Source: Bacteroidota bacterium
GTDB taxonomy: Bacteria > Bacteroidota > Ignavibacteria > OLB7
Direction: 5' to 3'
Length of the DNA: 64,000 bases
Assembly (NCBI GenBank): GCA_018266795.1
Contig: JAFDZV010000036.1
Location: forward strand, 207,635-271,634
Below, in pieces: positions 55,772 through 63,702 of the stretch. The notes beneath the pieces were generated by a model. The model did not search any database. It saw nothing but the letters and a program-made list of their open reading frames with translations, and was not told the DNA's origin. Position 1 is the first letter of the stretch. Every line of letters starts with the position of its first letter. Position numbers and translations under genes: made by a program.

Positions 55772-56521
55772 ATGGCCAATCTCGGCGACATCGTTGGTGC
55801 GGTTATCAGCCAGATCAATCGGGCGCGGTGCCAGGCCGATCTGGTAACAGTGGAGATCGCACAGAAGTATCACCAGCATCCGTTCCTCTCCGCATTCCCG
55901 GTTCCGCGATTCTCGCTGGAGGAGGTGGTGATCGATCTGAAGGTGGCGATTGCCGGCACTGCCGCCGCGCGGCATGTGATGACATCTGAATCCCGGGCGA
56001 CGCTGCTCGCGAATCTTGAACGGTATCTCGTCGCGCTTCCGCAGACCGAGCCTGCGGTTGCGGTGATCTTCTCGCGGCTTCCGGACCTCGGGAAAAGCTG
56101 GGCTGCCGGCATCCCGGCGTTGATTGCCCGCATCGTGCCGATGAACCCGATCAACGTGGAGCTCGATCTCGAGTCGCTCTGTGCCGGCATCGCGGCAACC
56201 GTTCGCGCGCAGCTTGCCGCTGCGGTTCTGGCCTCCGCAGTGGGCCTGGCTCGGGCCACCGATCGCAAGGCCAACGCGGATCTGGTGGCCAATCTGAATA
56301 TCGACATCGAGCCAGGGATTCGCGAGATGGTTACTGCCGCCGTCACGCAGGCGGCAACGAGCGGCGACGATCTCGATGTGCTGGTGACCGCATCGGAACT
56401 GCAGTCGATCGCGCCGGAGCGCATCACCACGCTCCGCCTCTCGCTGCACGAGGCGGATAGATCGTGGGCGCACGTTGAGACAGCGGATGGCTCGGGAAGG
56501 GATGTGCTGACGCCGGGATAG
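55772..56521 (+). CDS. DUF2589-associated protein of unknown function
   Basis: 249 residues, soluble. The N-terminus ANLGDIVGAVISQINRARCQ (helix) leads to PFLSAFPVPRFSLEEVVIDL, KVAIAGTA. That P(I/V)P-x3-EEVxID segment is shared with the DUF2589 protein encoded just upstream, so the two look like related modules. The rest is largely alpha-helical, with an Ala-rich stretch (VRAQLAAAVLASAVGLARAT) and NIDIEPGIREMVTAAVTQAA. No enzyme motifs. The gene pair, the shared motif and the palindromic promoter region suggest a small multi-subunit system, but what it does is not visible. Confidence 0.68.
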   Translation: MANLGDIVGAVISQINRARCQADLVTVEIAQKYHQHPFLSAFPVPRFSLEEVVIDLKVAIAGTAAARHVMTSESRATLLANLERYLVALPQTEPAVAVIFSRLPDLGKSWAAGIPALIARIVPMNPINVELDLESLCAGIAATVRAQLAAAVLASAVGLARATDRKANADLVANLNIDIEPGIREMVTAAVTQAATSGDDLDVLVTASELQSIAPERITTLRLSLHEADRSWAHVETADGSGRDVLTPG

Positions 56522-56743
56522 ATGGGCACGATGTACTGAGCGGCTGTTGCCGACCGTGGGTTGATCGGGCTTCATCCCAACGCACTCCGGCATCTGCGAC
56601 GGGGGCGGGGAGTGGCGTTCGGTCATCACATACGATAGTCAGGGCACGCCGGCCTCGGCGGTATGGTTTGACTGTCAAGGGCAAGGCCATACATCCACGT
56701 GCGGGACCGTAGCGCTCTCCTCTCACAAGCGGTTCTAACTCAG

Positions 56744-56775
56744 AACGGCCCGTCAGTTCAATCTGACGGGCCGTT
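56744..56775 (-). terminator. Perfect 13-bp hairpin downstream of the tiny minus-strand ORF
   Basis: aacggcccgtcag/ctgacgggccgtt with a 6-nt loop. On the minus strand it starts 21 nt after the stop of the tiny ORF; on the plus strand it is 220 nt after the DUF2589-partner gene. There is only a short T-rich context, so termination strength is uncertain. Confidence 0.62.
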
Positions 56776-56796
56776 GTGTATCGGGAGAGTTGTGGC

Positions 56797-56886
56797 TCAC
56801 TTCTTCTTCCATCGTGCTTGCGCGGCCTTCCGTGCGGCCTCGCTGCGTTGCTCCGGTGTTATTTCTCCGCCCGCCGCTTCTGTCAA
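56797..56886 (-). CDS. Tiny ORF or gene remnant encoding a basic helical peptide
   Basis: 29 codons from TTG 56886 to TGA 56797. The peptide (LTEAAGGEITPEQRSEAARK, then AAQARWKKK) carries the TPEQRSEAARKAAQARW motif that is common in very short bacterial proteins and at C-termini of larger ones. A terminator hairpin follows at the normal distance, which supports a real 3' end. There is no ribosome binding site, and an in-frame stop lies 12 nt upstream of the TTG, so it may be the last part of a decayed or frameshifted gene. Confidence 0.4.
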   Translation of the reverse strand: MTEAAGGEITPEQRSEAARKAAQARWKKK

Positions 56887-57133
56887 GCGAATTCAGACTG
56901 CGACACTACGGCACATCCGTTCGAGCGTTCGGAAGGTTCGGCCTGTGTATCTTGGCGCGCTCTCCGCGCGGCTCCCCGGAGTTCCTGTCCATGGTCGCTG
57001 CAGGCCGGTAGGCGGGTTGTTGCCACCCGGTTGTCAGGACTCCTATGCGGCGGAGCACACGGCCCGAACACATTCCCACGATCGGTTCCACATCGTACCG
57101 TACTTCTCATACCGAGGCATCGAGACCTTCCGC

Positions 57134-60100
57134 ATGGCTGCATCGCGCATGCCAGCCCGGCGCATGATGGCGGCGGCGAGGCTTCTGCTGATGCCGCTGG
57201 CGGCGGCTCTCCTGCTGGCCTCGGCGGCGGAGCTTAGCGCGCAGGAATACGACTTCCACAACCTTTCGGTTGGAGACGGGCTTGCGCAATCGCAGGTATT
57301 CGCCATCTGCCAGGACCGTCGCGGCAGTATGTGGTTTGCCACCCGCGGCGGCGGCGTAAGCTGCTACGACGGCGCCTCGTTCGTCACGTATGAAACCGAG
57401 GATGGGCTTGCGAACAACTACGTCCGCGCGATCGTGGAGGACGATGCCGGCACGCTCTGGTTCGGCACGGACGACGGTCTCTGCCGGTACGACGGCCGCC
57501 GATGGTCCACGGTGAAGCTTCCCGGCGGCGGTGCGCGTTCGCTCGTGAATGCGCTCGCCAGTGCTCCCGGAGGAGTGCTCTGGATTGGAACGGAGGAGGG
57601 GGTGCTCCGATACGACGGGCGCTCCTTTACGGCATTCACCCGCCGCGACGGACTGCCCGGCGAATCGATCCGGGCGCTTGCGCTCGACAGCCGCTCGCGT
57701 CTCTGGGTCGGTACCGATCGCGGTGCGGCCGTTCAGAACGGCGCACGCTTCAACGCGCTTGGCCGCGCGCAGGGGGTTCCGGCATGCGCCATCTCCTCCA
57801 TTGCGTCGGACCGCCGCGGCGCCGTGTGGCTGGCCACCTTCGGCTGCGGCCTCTGCAGAGTGGACGACAGCGGCACACAGCTCTTCACGGTTCATGAAGG
57901 GCTCACCAGCAACACGGTCTCGGCGGTGCTCGTTGCACGCAACGGATCCGTCTGGATTGGAACGTCGGGGGGCGGCGCGCTCTGCTACAGCGGAGCAGGC
58001 TTCCGTGCCTTCTCGGAGACCGAAGGGCTTGCAAGCAACATGATCGTCTCGCTCGCAGAGGATAGCGAGGGGAATATCTGGCTGGGGAGTTCGGGGGGCG
58101 GGGTATCGCGTTACGGCGGCGGAGCAATCGTTCGCTTCACCCAGCGGCAGGGATATCTTGGCAACTGGGTCTATGCAATCGACCAGGATCGCAGCGGCGC
58201 GGTATGGTTCGGGCATTCGGCCGGCGGCGCGGTGCGCTACGACGGCACCTACTACACGCGCTACGGTCGGTCCGATGGGTTCACCTCCGCAAAGGTGAAA
58301 TGCATCCATCACGATGCCTCCGGCGCGATGTGGTTCGGCACCGTTGGCGATGGCCTGTACGTCTTCGCCGACGGGCATTTCAGGTCGATGGCTGCGCGCG
58401 GGCTGCGCAGCCGGTTCATCAATGCGATCGACGAGGATTCGCGCGGGCGTCTCTGGCTTGCCACGGCCGATGCCGGTGTGATCTGTTATTCGCCCGGTGC
58501 CAAGGAGCCCGCCGCCGCCGCCCGCTCGATCGGCCGCCTTCAGGGCCTGCCGATCACCCGCATCAACGACATCGCGGTCTTCGGTGATACTGTCTGGGCG
58601 GCCACGGAAGGGGGGGGAGTTGCGCGCATCACGCTGGACGTACACGACTCCGTTGCCGTACGAACCTTCGGCGCTGCGGACGGGATCACCAGCACATCCG
58701 TGCGTTCTGTTGCACGCGATCGAACCGGTGCGCTTCTCTTCGGCACGGCGGGTGGGGGCATCTGCATCTACAGTGGCGGACGGTTTCGCGGCGTGACCAA
58801 GGCATCGGACCGAATCCCTTCCAACAACATCTACGCGATCGTCGTGGACAGCGCCGGTTCCGTCTGGATCGGAACGGAGAAGGGGATAGCGCGCATCGGC
58901 TTCGATGCGTCGTATCACGTGCGCGCGCTGCGGCAGTTCGGCCGTCCGGAGGGAGTTGTCGGCATCGAGATCGCGCAGAATGCTGCGATGACAGATCGCG
59001 ACGGCCGCGTCTGGTTCGGCACCATTGCGGGTGCGGTACGATACGATCCGGGTGCGGACCATGCCAACACCAACCCGCCGCGCACGCACATCCGCGAGGC
59101 GCGGCTCTTCTTCCGGCCGATCGCATCGACGCCGTTTGCCGACAGCGTTGCGGCGTGGTACCATCTTCCGGTTGGGCTGGAGCTTCCGTACGATCAGAAC
59201 AGCGTCAGCTTCGACTTCGTCGGCATCAGCCTTCACAATCCGGAGCGCGTTCAGTATCAGTGGAAGCTGGAAGGATTGGAGACCGAATGGTCACCGCGCA
59301 CCTCGCAGACCACCGCTGTCTACTCCCACCTGCCTCCGGGTTCCTACGTTTTCCGCGTCCGTTCGTTCAACGAGGATGGCCTCGCGGACAGCGTCGGCGC
59401 CTCGTTTCACTTCGTCGTGCGTCCGCCGTTCTGGCGCGCGTGGTGGTTCCTCGGCGCCTGCGGCATTGCGATCGCAATCGGACTGTGGGCAGCAGTGCGA
59501 TCGTGGACGCAGCGCGTTCGCCGCGAAGCCGAACGCGAGCGGCGCGAGGCGGAGCACCGGCGGCAGGAGACCGAGCTGCGCGGGAAGATCGTGGAGCTGC
59601 GGCAGCAGGCGTTGCGCCTGACGATGAATCCGCACTTCATCTTCAACGCGCTCAATTCGATTCAGGGGATCGTGACCGGCGGCGACATTGCCGAGGCAAA
59701 GAGAACGATCGCCCGCTTCGGCCGGCTGATGCGCGCGTTGATCGAGAACGCCCGCACGGAGGAGGTGACGATCGAGAAGGAGTGCGAGATGCTTCGCAAC
59801 TACATCGAACTGGAGAAGATCGCCTCGCAGGCCAGCTTCGAATACGAGATCGTGATTGCACCCGATATCGATCCGGCTGCCGCGGCCATTCCCTCCATGC
59901 TGGTGCAGCCGCTGGTGGAAAACGCAATCGTTCACGGCCTGCGCGATCTCGACCGTCCCGGCCGCGTGACCGTCACGTTCCGGCGCGCGCAGGGGCTGAT
60001 ACGCTGCCTGGTCTGCGACAACGGTGTGGGGCGGGAGCGTGCGGCCCAGCTTGGAGCGGCGCGGCATCCGGATCACACGGCGAGCGCGCTTGCAGTGATC

Positions 60101-60226
60101 GAGGAACGGCTGGAGATCGTCGCCCAGCAGCGCGGTGTTGCGGCCGGCATCTCGATTGCGGATCTCACGGACGCCGCCGGCGCGGCCTCCGGCACCTGCG
60201 TAACGCTCTGCGTGCCCGAGGCGTGA
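57134..60226 (+). CDS. Hybrid-type sensor: propeller/Y_Y_Y domain LytS-like histidine kinase
   Basis: 1030 residues from ATG 57134 (57164 is an alternative) with a signal peptide (RLLLMPLAAALLLASAAELS). The periplasmic sensor is a two-component-regulator propeller of about 14 repeats (VWIGTSGGGALCY, MWFATRGGGVSCYDG), then a Y_Y_Y domain (VQYQWKLEGLETEWSPRTSQ), one transmembrane helix (FLGACGIAIAIGLWAAV), a short coiled-coil and a LytS/HisKA-like kinase domain: LTMNPHFIFNALNSIQGIVT (phospho-acceptor His) and IPSMLVQPLVENAIVHGLRD (N box). It probably senses an extracellular polymer and phosphorylates the LytTR regulator encoded 35 nt downstream. Confidence 0.92.
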   Translation: MAASRMPARRMMAAARLLLMPLAAALLLASAAELSAQEYDFHNLSVGDGLAQSQVFAICQDRRGSMWFATRGGGVSCYDGASFVTYETEDGLANNYVRAIVEDDAGTLWFGTDDGLCRYDGRRWSTVKLPGGGARSLVNALASAPGGVLWIGTEEGVLRYDGRSFTAFTRRDGLPGESIRALALDSRSRLWVGTDRGAAVQNGARFNALGRAQGVPACAISSIASDRRGAVWLATFGCGLCRVDDSGTQLFTVHEGLTSNTVSAVLVARNGSVWIGTSGGGALCYSGAGFRAFSETEGLASNMIVSLAEDSEGNIWLGSSGGGVSRYGGGAIVRFTQRQGYLGNWVYAIDQDRSGAVWFGHSAGGAVRYDGTYYTRYGRSDGFTSAKVKCIHHDASGAMWFGTVGDGLYVFADGHFRSMAARGLRSRFINAIDEDSRGRLWLATADAGVICYSPGAKEPAAAARSIGRLQGLPITRINDIAVFGDTVWAATEGGGVARITLDVHDSVAVRTFGAADGITSTSVRSVARDRTGALLFGTAGGGICIYSGGRFRGVTKASDRIPSNNIYAIVVDSAGSVWIGTEKGIARIGFDASYHVRALRQFGRPEGVVGIEIAQNAAMTDRDGRVWFGTIAGAVRYDPGADHANTNPPRTHIREARLFFRPIASTPFADSVAAWYHLPVGLELPYDQNSVSFDFVGISLHNPERVQYQWKLEGLETEWSPRTSQTTAVYSHLPPGSYVFRVRSFNEDGLADSVGASFHFVVRPPFWRAWWFLGACGIAIAIGLWAAVRSWTQRVRREAERERREAEHRRQETELRGKIVELRQQALRLTMNPHFIFNALNSIQGIVTGGDIAEAKRTIARFGRLMRALIENARTEEVTIEKECEMLRNYIELEKIASQASFEYEIVIAPDIDPAAAAIPSMLVQPLVENAIVHGLRDLDRPGRVTVTFRRAQGLIRCLVCDNGVGRERAAQLGAARHPDHTASALAVIEERLEIVAQQRGVAAGISIADLTDAAGAASGTCVTLCVPEA

Positions 60227-60261
60227 ATGCATTTCAACGTGCGAACATTGATCCTTCCAGC

Positions 60262-61017
60262 ATGATGCGTGCCGTCATAGTGGACGATGTGGAACTCGCT
60301 CGCCGATCACTTGCCGGCGACATCGCGGAGCATTGCCCCGACGTGCTCGTGGTTGGGGAGGCGTCCGGCGTTGCAACCGGCGCCGCGGTTGTAAGCCAGC
60401 TTCGCCCGGACCTTCTGTTCCTGGACGTGACGCTGGACGACGGCAGCGGCTTCGATCTGCTGGAACGCATCGGCGACAACAGCGCCATGGTGATCCTTAC
60501 CACGGCCTCCGATGCGCACGGCATCAAGGGAGTGAAGTTCGGCGCCGTGGACTATCTGCTGAAGCCGATCGATCCCGATGAGCTTGCCAAGGCGGTGGAA
60601 CGGGCTCGGGCGCGGTTCGCCGCCAGAGGATTGCAGGGGAGCGGGCCGGCGCCGGATCGTCTGGCAATCCTTCCCGGTCCCGTGCGGCGCATCGCACTGA
60701 ACACCGCCGATCGCGTACACGTCGTTGCGCTGGAGGAGATCCTGCGCTGCGAGTCGCATCGCAACTACACGCTCTTTCATCTCAGCGGCAAACGAAACGT
60801 GCTCGTGACCCGGACGCTGAAGGAGTTCGAAGAACTGCTGGAGCCGTTCGGCTTCTTTCGTGTTCACCATTCCCATCTCATCAACATCAGCTTCGTACGT
60901 GAGTATGTGAAGGGGGAGGGAGGCTACGCCATCATGGCCGACGGCAGCCACGTCACCGTTGCCGTGCGGAAGAAGGAGGCCCTGCTCCGCCTTCTCGGCG
61001 TGGATCGCGAGCGTTAG
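60262..61017 (+). CDS. LytTR-type response regulator
   Basis: 251 residues. A receiver domain comes first: AVIVDDVELARRSLAGDIAE (acidic pair), LLFLDVTLDDGSGFDLLE (phospho-acceptor Asp) and AVDYLLKPIDPDELAKAVER (Lys). The C-terminal LytTR DNA-binding domain contains VVALEEILRCESHRNYTLFH and LEPFGFFRVHHSHLINISFV. ATG 60262 or 60265, no ribosome binding site, 35 nt after the kinase gene, so the two form a classical LytS/LytR-like pair. The targets are probably surface or polymer genes, perhaps including the downstream LCP gene, but that is inference. Confidence 0.93.
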   Translation: MMRAVIVDDVELARRSLAGDIAEHCPDVLVVGEASGVATGAAVVSQLRPDLLFLDVTLDDGSGFDLLERIGDNSAMVILTTASDAHGIKGVKFGAVDYLLKPIDPDELAKAVERARARFAARGLQGSGPAPDRLAILPGPVRRIALNTADRVHVVALEEILRCESHRNYTLFHLSGKRNVLVTRTLKEFEELLEPFGFFRVHHSHLINISFVREYVKGEGGYAIMADGSHVTVAVRKKEALLRLLGVDRER

Positions 61018-61080
61018 GACCGTGGTTCTTTGGTCTTGGGACGCTCGGCTGCGCCTCGCTGTGGATCTTTGGTCTTCGTC
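61018..61080. repeat. 7-bp-periodic repeats directly after the LytTR gene
   Basis: On the minus strand the run reads AGACCAA, AGAACCA, CGGTCC, and a second cluster nearby reads GAAGACC, AAAGATC. The same heptad style appears at 428-705, 47626-47705, 48357-48416 and 54091-54165. Confidence 0.55.
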
Positions 61081-61605
61081 ATCGGCGCATGCGATGCCGA
61101 TCGCCGTGGTCCACCATCCCATCGATCAATCCTATCCATCGCATGGCATGGCACGGCCGCACATGGTATCGGTGAGCGGCCTGGAACGCAAGCCATCCCA
61201 TCTGTAGGACGTATCGAACCGTCTGCCCGGCATCGTCCATCATTGGCGCATGCGTTTCCGATCGCGAGATCTCACCATCCCTTCGCACGTCCGAAGATGG
61301 CATTGGTGAGCGGCCTGGAACGCAAGCCATCCTATCTGTAGCAGCCGTTCCCAATCTTCGCATCAAAGCTCCAGGAGCGTCCTCTCTGTCTCGTGAAAGC
61401 ATCGGCCGCTCTCTACAGATAGGATGTACCGAACCGGATAGCCGACATCGCACATCGCTGGCGATCGCCGAGGTCATCATCGTTCCCATCCATCCCGTTC
61501 ATCATCACACGGCCGCACGTGGTATCGGTGAGCGGCGTGGCAAGCAGATCATCCTATCTGTAGGCGCATCCAACCGGGTGCCCCACATAACGCCACCTCC
61601 GCCTG
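61072..61605 (+). repeat. Degenerate noncoding tandem repeat array upstream of the LCP gene
   Basis: A 37-bp core starting ggtgagcggcctggaacgca and ending atcctatctgtag occurs at 61171-61207, 61305-61341 (one base different) and 61527-61563 (diverged in the middle). The sequence between cores is also repeated: taggacgtatcgaaccg after core 1, taggatgtaccgaaccg at 61420, taggcgcatccaaccgg after core 3, and a shared tggcgcatgcg/tggcgatcgcc segment. The unit is ~134 bp; the step from core 2 to core 3 is 222 bp because of an inserted stretch. catcctatctgtag (61328-61341) is also present inverted at 61413-61426. No gene is supported here. Confidence 0.65.
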
Positions 61606-61751
61606 CTCGACAACTGCCGACGCCTGCTCGAAATACCCCCACGCCGGCATGAAGGCCCGTCGGGACGCCTCGTTGCCGCTCTAGGTTTGCCTCCACAGCG
61701 CTCGCGCGCCCACTGAATGGGATGCCCGCGAGCCGAATAACAACCAATCAA

Positions 61752-63161
61752 ATGCAGCGCAACGCCATGAAACGTCGGCCAGTTCTTCGAGGCATTCTTG
61801 CCACACTTCTCCTTCTGATCTGCGGCACCGGTGTCTATCTCTACTCCTGGGTGCACGGCGCACGGTCTGCAATGCAGACTGTGGAGCTGGAGGGGGCGCC
61901 TGCCGGCGGCGACTCGGTGAAGTCGCGCGACTCGCTGGTAATGCCTGCGGAGTTCGCGCGCCAGTTCGCAGCGCACTACACCGTCGATACGGTGAGCGGC
62001 CATTCGGGCGCGCTCATTGTGGACACATCGTACCGTGCCATTCCCAGGACATCTGCAGTCGGAGGCCGGAAGGTCTCCATCTCCGTCTGCGGCGTGGACT
62101 CGCGTCTGAACGATCGCGTGGAGCATGCCGATGCCAATCACGTGATCACGGTCTGGCTGGACAGCGGCATAGTGGATATCGTATCGATCCCGCGCGACAC
62201 GCCGTGCGATGCAGGCTTCGGGAAGGGCAACCGCCTCAACATGCTCGCCAATCTCCGGGCGCGCAAGGGGCGCGAAGCCTACCTCCGCGAGGTGACGGCG
62301 ATTGCCGGGCTGGACACGATCGAGTATTACGTGGACCTTGGCTTCTCGCAGGCAAGGGGCGTGCTGGAGTTGCTCGGCTTCAGGCAGAATGCGGACGATG
62401 CCCTCCGCATCCTCCGGTCGCGCCAGGCGTTTGCCTCCGGCGACTTCCAGCGATCGTTCAATCAGGGGCAGTTCATGCGCCAGATGCTCCTTGCGAACCT
62501 GGAGAGGATGAGCGGACTGGATGGAGAGATCGCCATGCGCGCCGGGCTCTTCATCGTCAACACCAATCTCACGCTCGATACGTTGAAGGGGATCGTTCAC
62601 TGTCTCGAGGAACATAACCTCGCGGCCTCGCCGGCGCACGTTACCGTGAGCGTGAAGCCGGAGTACTACGCGAAGATGGCGGTGTTCAACTTCCGCGATC
62701 CGCAGGCGATGGGTGCGTTGCTGAATCGCATCAACGCGAAGGCCGCGCAGCTCGGCATTGCCGGGAGCAACGGCGACAGCGTGATGGCCGGTTTTCGCAG
62801 GAGCATCGACCGGTTGGTTGCAACGGCTGCGCAGGATACGGAGAAGGTGCCGGTGCGCGCGGTTGCCAACCTGCGCCGTTGTTTTCAGCAGCGTGTCTGG
62901 TGGCAGATCTCCGATCTGGCGGAACGCTCGCGCGTGCGCCACCAGCTTGGTACGATTCTCGCGGCCGCCTATCAGCGGACCGGGCATGCGGACGAGGCGC
63001 AGCGGGTTCGGGAGGTGGTTCGCTTCGAGGAGGAAATGCAGTCCGCCGGGGGCGCCGCCTCACCCGCCGGTTCCGACGCCAACGGCAACGCTGCGGCGGT
63101 GCCGGCAACACATGCATGGGTTCCGCGTGCCGAATCGTCGCAGAGCGTTCGGCGTCCCTGA
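61752..63161 (+). CDS. LytR-CpsA-Psr (LCP) family glycopolymer transferase
   Basis: 469 residues from ATG 61752 (61722 and 61767 are alternatives). A short basic N-terminus precedes one transmembrane helix (LRGILATLLLLICGTGVYLY). The LCP domain (~100-330) contains CGVDSRLNDRVEHADANHVI, VWLDSGIVDIVSIPRDT (conserved Asp/Arg in SIPRDT) and GNRLNMLANLRARKGREAYL. LCP proteins transfer lipid-linked glycans to peptidoglycan. They are typical of Gram-positives, but are also found in some Gram-negatives. The C-terminal ~140 residues are not recognised. A repeat array lies upstream and hairpins lie downstream. Confidence 0.85.
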   Translation: MQRNAMKRRPVLRGILATLLLLICGTGVYLYSWVHGARSAMQTVELEGAPAGGDSVKSRDSLVMPAEFARQFAAHYTVDTVSGHSGALIVDTSYRAIPRTSAVGGRKVSISVCGVDSRLNDRVEHADANHVITVWLDSGIVDIVSIPRDTPCDAGFGKGNRLNMLANLRARKGREAYLREVTAIAGLDTIEYYVDLGFSQARGVLELLGFRQNADDALRILRSRQAFASGDFQRSFNQGQFMRQMLLANLERMSGLDGEIAMRAGLFIVNTNLTLDTLKGIVHCLEEHNLAASPAHVTVSVKPEYYAKMAVFNFRDPQAMGALLNRINAKAAQLGIAGSNGDSVMAGFRRSIDRLVATAAQDTEKVPVRAVANLRRCFQQRVWWQISDLAERSRVRHQLGTILAAAYQRTGHADEAQRVREVVRFEEEMQSAGGAASPAGSDANGNAAAVPATHAWVPRAESSQSVRRP

Positions 63162-63170
63162 ACCGAAGCC

Positions 63171-63200
63171 ATGCGCCGTTGAACACGTTCAACGGCGCAT
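63171..63200 (+). terminator. Hairpin immediately after the LCP gene
   Basis: atgcgccgttgaa/ttcaacggcgcat, 13-bp perfect stem with 4-nt loop cacg, starting 10 nt after the stop. No U run follows, so termination is uncertain. Confidence 0.6.
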
Positions 63201-63211
63201 GCATCGCATCG

Positions 63212-63279
63212 CAGTCCCCATCCAAACAGGATGGCGCTTCAGAGCCTGCCGGCCTGGCAGCGCCAGATGTCGGAAGCTT
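63212..63279 (+). repeat. 68-bp element, degraded copy D
   Basis: It aligns without indels to copies A-C (ctccccatccaaacagg ... gcttcagagcctgcc ... gccagatgtcggaagctt), with the open frame NRMALQSLPAWQRQM in the same register. The terminal pairing is mostly lost (cagtcccca against ggaagctt). No start codon follows at the usual distance, so this may be a relic. Confidence 0.5.
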
Positions 63280-63412
63280 CAACTCTCCAGAGCCACCACG
63301 CCAGCCGGGCGGCATCCTTCGCTCCGTATGCCCGATGCCGGGGCTGCTGTCTGGGCGAAGGATGCCGCTACGTTTCATCACCTCTTTACATCGGATCGGG
63401 AAGGGGGACCAT

Positions 63413-63446
63413 GCCGAGGGGGTACATCATCATGTACCCCCTCGGC
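63413..63446 (+). terminator. Strong rho-independent terminator
   Basis: A perfect 15-bp stem (gccgagggggtacat/atgtaccccctcggc) with the 4-nt loop catc, followed by tgtttgtt. It lies 250 nt after the LCP stop, in an otherwise gene-free stretch (63162-63702). Confidence 0.75.
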
Positions 63447-63451
63447 TGTTT

Positions 63452-63481
63452 GTTGGAACGCGCGAGGAATGCATATCTTTG
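63452..63481 (+). promoter_or_regulatory. Best promoter-like pair in the window: TTG ... TATCTTTG
   Basis: TTG at 63453-63455, an 18-nt spacer, then TATCTTTG at 63474-63481, an exact TAnnTTTG match. It starts directly after the preceding terminator and reads towards the gene at 63703, leaving a leader of about 210 nt. Confidence 0.55.
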
Positions 63482-63702
63482 CTCTACACACGTACTCTCC
63501 ACTTCCCAGCTTCTTATTATTCTCGACCGAGGCGATGGAAGTCTGATTCAACAGCGCAACGTTATTGTTGTCGGCAACGGTCGTTGCCGGCGCGCGGGTG
63601 TATTCATCTGATGGTACGTTTATCTTTCCTATACCGTACTACCACATGAAGCCGGGAAAGACGCGCGCCCAATTCAACCTTACTCATATATGGAGTGTAC
63701 CA

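Larger units (their letters stand above)
56522..57133. other. 612-nt region between the DUF2589 pair and the hybrid kinase gene
   Basis: It contains a tiny minus-strand ORF (56797-56886) with its own terminator hairpin (56744-56775) and a one-off promoter-like box TATCTTGG at 56948-56955, about 180 nt before the kinase start. Otherwise no gene is supported. Confidence 0.5.

Noticed and set aside
57107..59236. Long minus-strand open frame opposite the sensor kinase gene
   Set aside because: It lies entirely opposite a repetitive propeller coding region; the periodic codons of the real gene keep the opposite frame open.
61072..61605. CRISPR array
   Set aside because: The repeats are 37 bp but 134 and 222 bp apart, the intervening sequence is itself repeated, and no cas genes are present.
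61554..62987. Minus-strand open frame opposite the LCP gene
   Set aside because: The plus-strand LCP domain is clear, and the antisense frame merely extends through it into the repeat array.
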